From JAJFUG01 sp964473155 (lineage in GTDB: Bacteria > Gemmatimonadota > Glassbacteria > GWA2-58-10), in assembly GCA_964473155.1 (NCBI GenBank), contig CAYYNT010000080.1:1-16753 (forward strand): a stretch of 16,753 bases of DNA, written 5' to 3'. Under the pieces are notes generated by a model, which had not been told where the DNA came from, did not search any database, and saw nothing but the letters and a program-made list of their open reading frames with translations. A program made the position numbers and the translations under genes. Position 1 is the stretch's first letter. Every line of letters starts with the position of its first letter. This document shows positions 16,709 through 16,753 of this stretch, one piece after another.

Positions 16709-16753
16709 ATGTTGAAAAAAATGGCACATGCCATCTTCACCGCCGGAGTGGCC
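16709..16753 (+). CDS. 5' end of a third exported protein, cut by the window edge
   Basis: Only 15 codons are visible, reading MLKKMAHAIFTAGVA, the positively charged start and hydrophobic run of a signal peptide. GGAGG (16698-16702) lies 6 nt upstream. An in-frame ATG at 16655 (GAGGA at 16642-16646) would add 18 residues, but that would give an unusually long, highly charged leader, so 16709 is preferred. The gene follows the secreted-protein gene by 65 bp on the same strand and probably belongs to the same operon. The product cannot be identified. Confidence 0.65.
   Translation, partial: MLKKMAHAIFTAGVA

Overview
The window is a GC-rich bacterial chromosome fragment. It holds five complete protein genes, one gene cut off by the right edge, and one long AT-rich regulatory region. 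Three features suggest a member of the FCB group or a related uncultured lineage of the KSB1, Latescibacterota or Glassbacteria type: a TonB-dependent receptor with a CarboxypepD_reg-like N-terminal domain, a large secreted protein ending in a T9SS/FlgD-like C-terminal domain (VPNP...IYSLGGNLV...ASGLYFYHV...GKFYIIN), and a hybrid kinase with many PAS domains. This assignment is inferred from gene style only; no rRNA or marker gene is present.

Positions 1-3900: a soluble hybrid histidine kinase, read as PAS-PAS-GAF-PAS-PAS-PAS-HisKA-HATPase-REC. It is preceded by a sequence very close to a sigma-54 (-24/-12) promoter at 28-43. It converges with the next block across only 51 bp.

Positions 3952-9184, minus strand: a two-gene operon transcribed from 9184 leftward. 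The first gene is a fused MFS-like membrane domain, spermidine-synthase-like domain and TPR domain (1080 aa). After a 43-bp gap comes a multipass membrane protein with a C-terminal TPR domain (648 aa), whose membrane part distantly recalls the CruF/DUF422 carotenoid-biosynthesis family. Both pair a membrane N-terminus with a TPR C-terminus, which suggests they work together. In the spermidine-synthase-like domain the usual catalytic Asp position appears to be Asn618.

Positions 9185-10203: about 1 kb of AT-rich, apparently non-coding DNA between divergent units. It carries two sigma-70-type promoters reading rightward (9481-9509 and 9738-9766), several inverted repeats, a 22-bp palindromic element present twice, and a perfect 11-nt Shine-Dalgarno sequence with no start codon at normal spacing. 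If the second promoter drives the receptor gene, the mRNA has a structured leader of about 430 nt.

Positions 10204-16753, plus strand: an apparent operon of a TonB-dependent outer-membrane receptor (10204-13332), a large secreted protein with the sorting-type C-terminus (13395-16643), and the start of a third exported protein (16709 onward, cut by the window edge). This looks like a receptor plus surface or secreted partner system. The substrate cannot be read from the sequence. Both complete proteins contain DxNxDG calcium-loop motifs.
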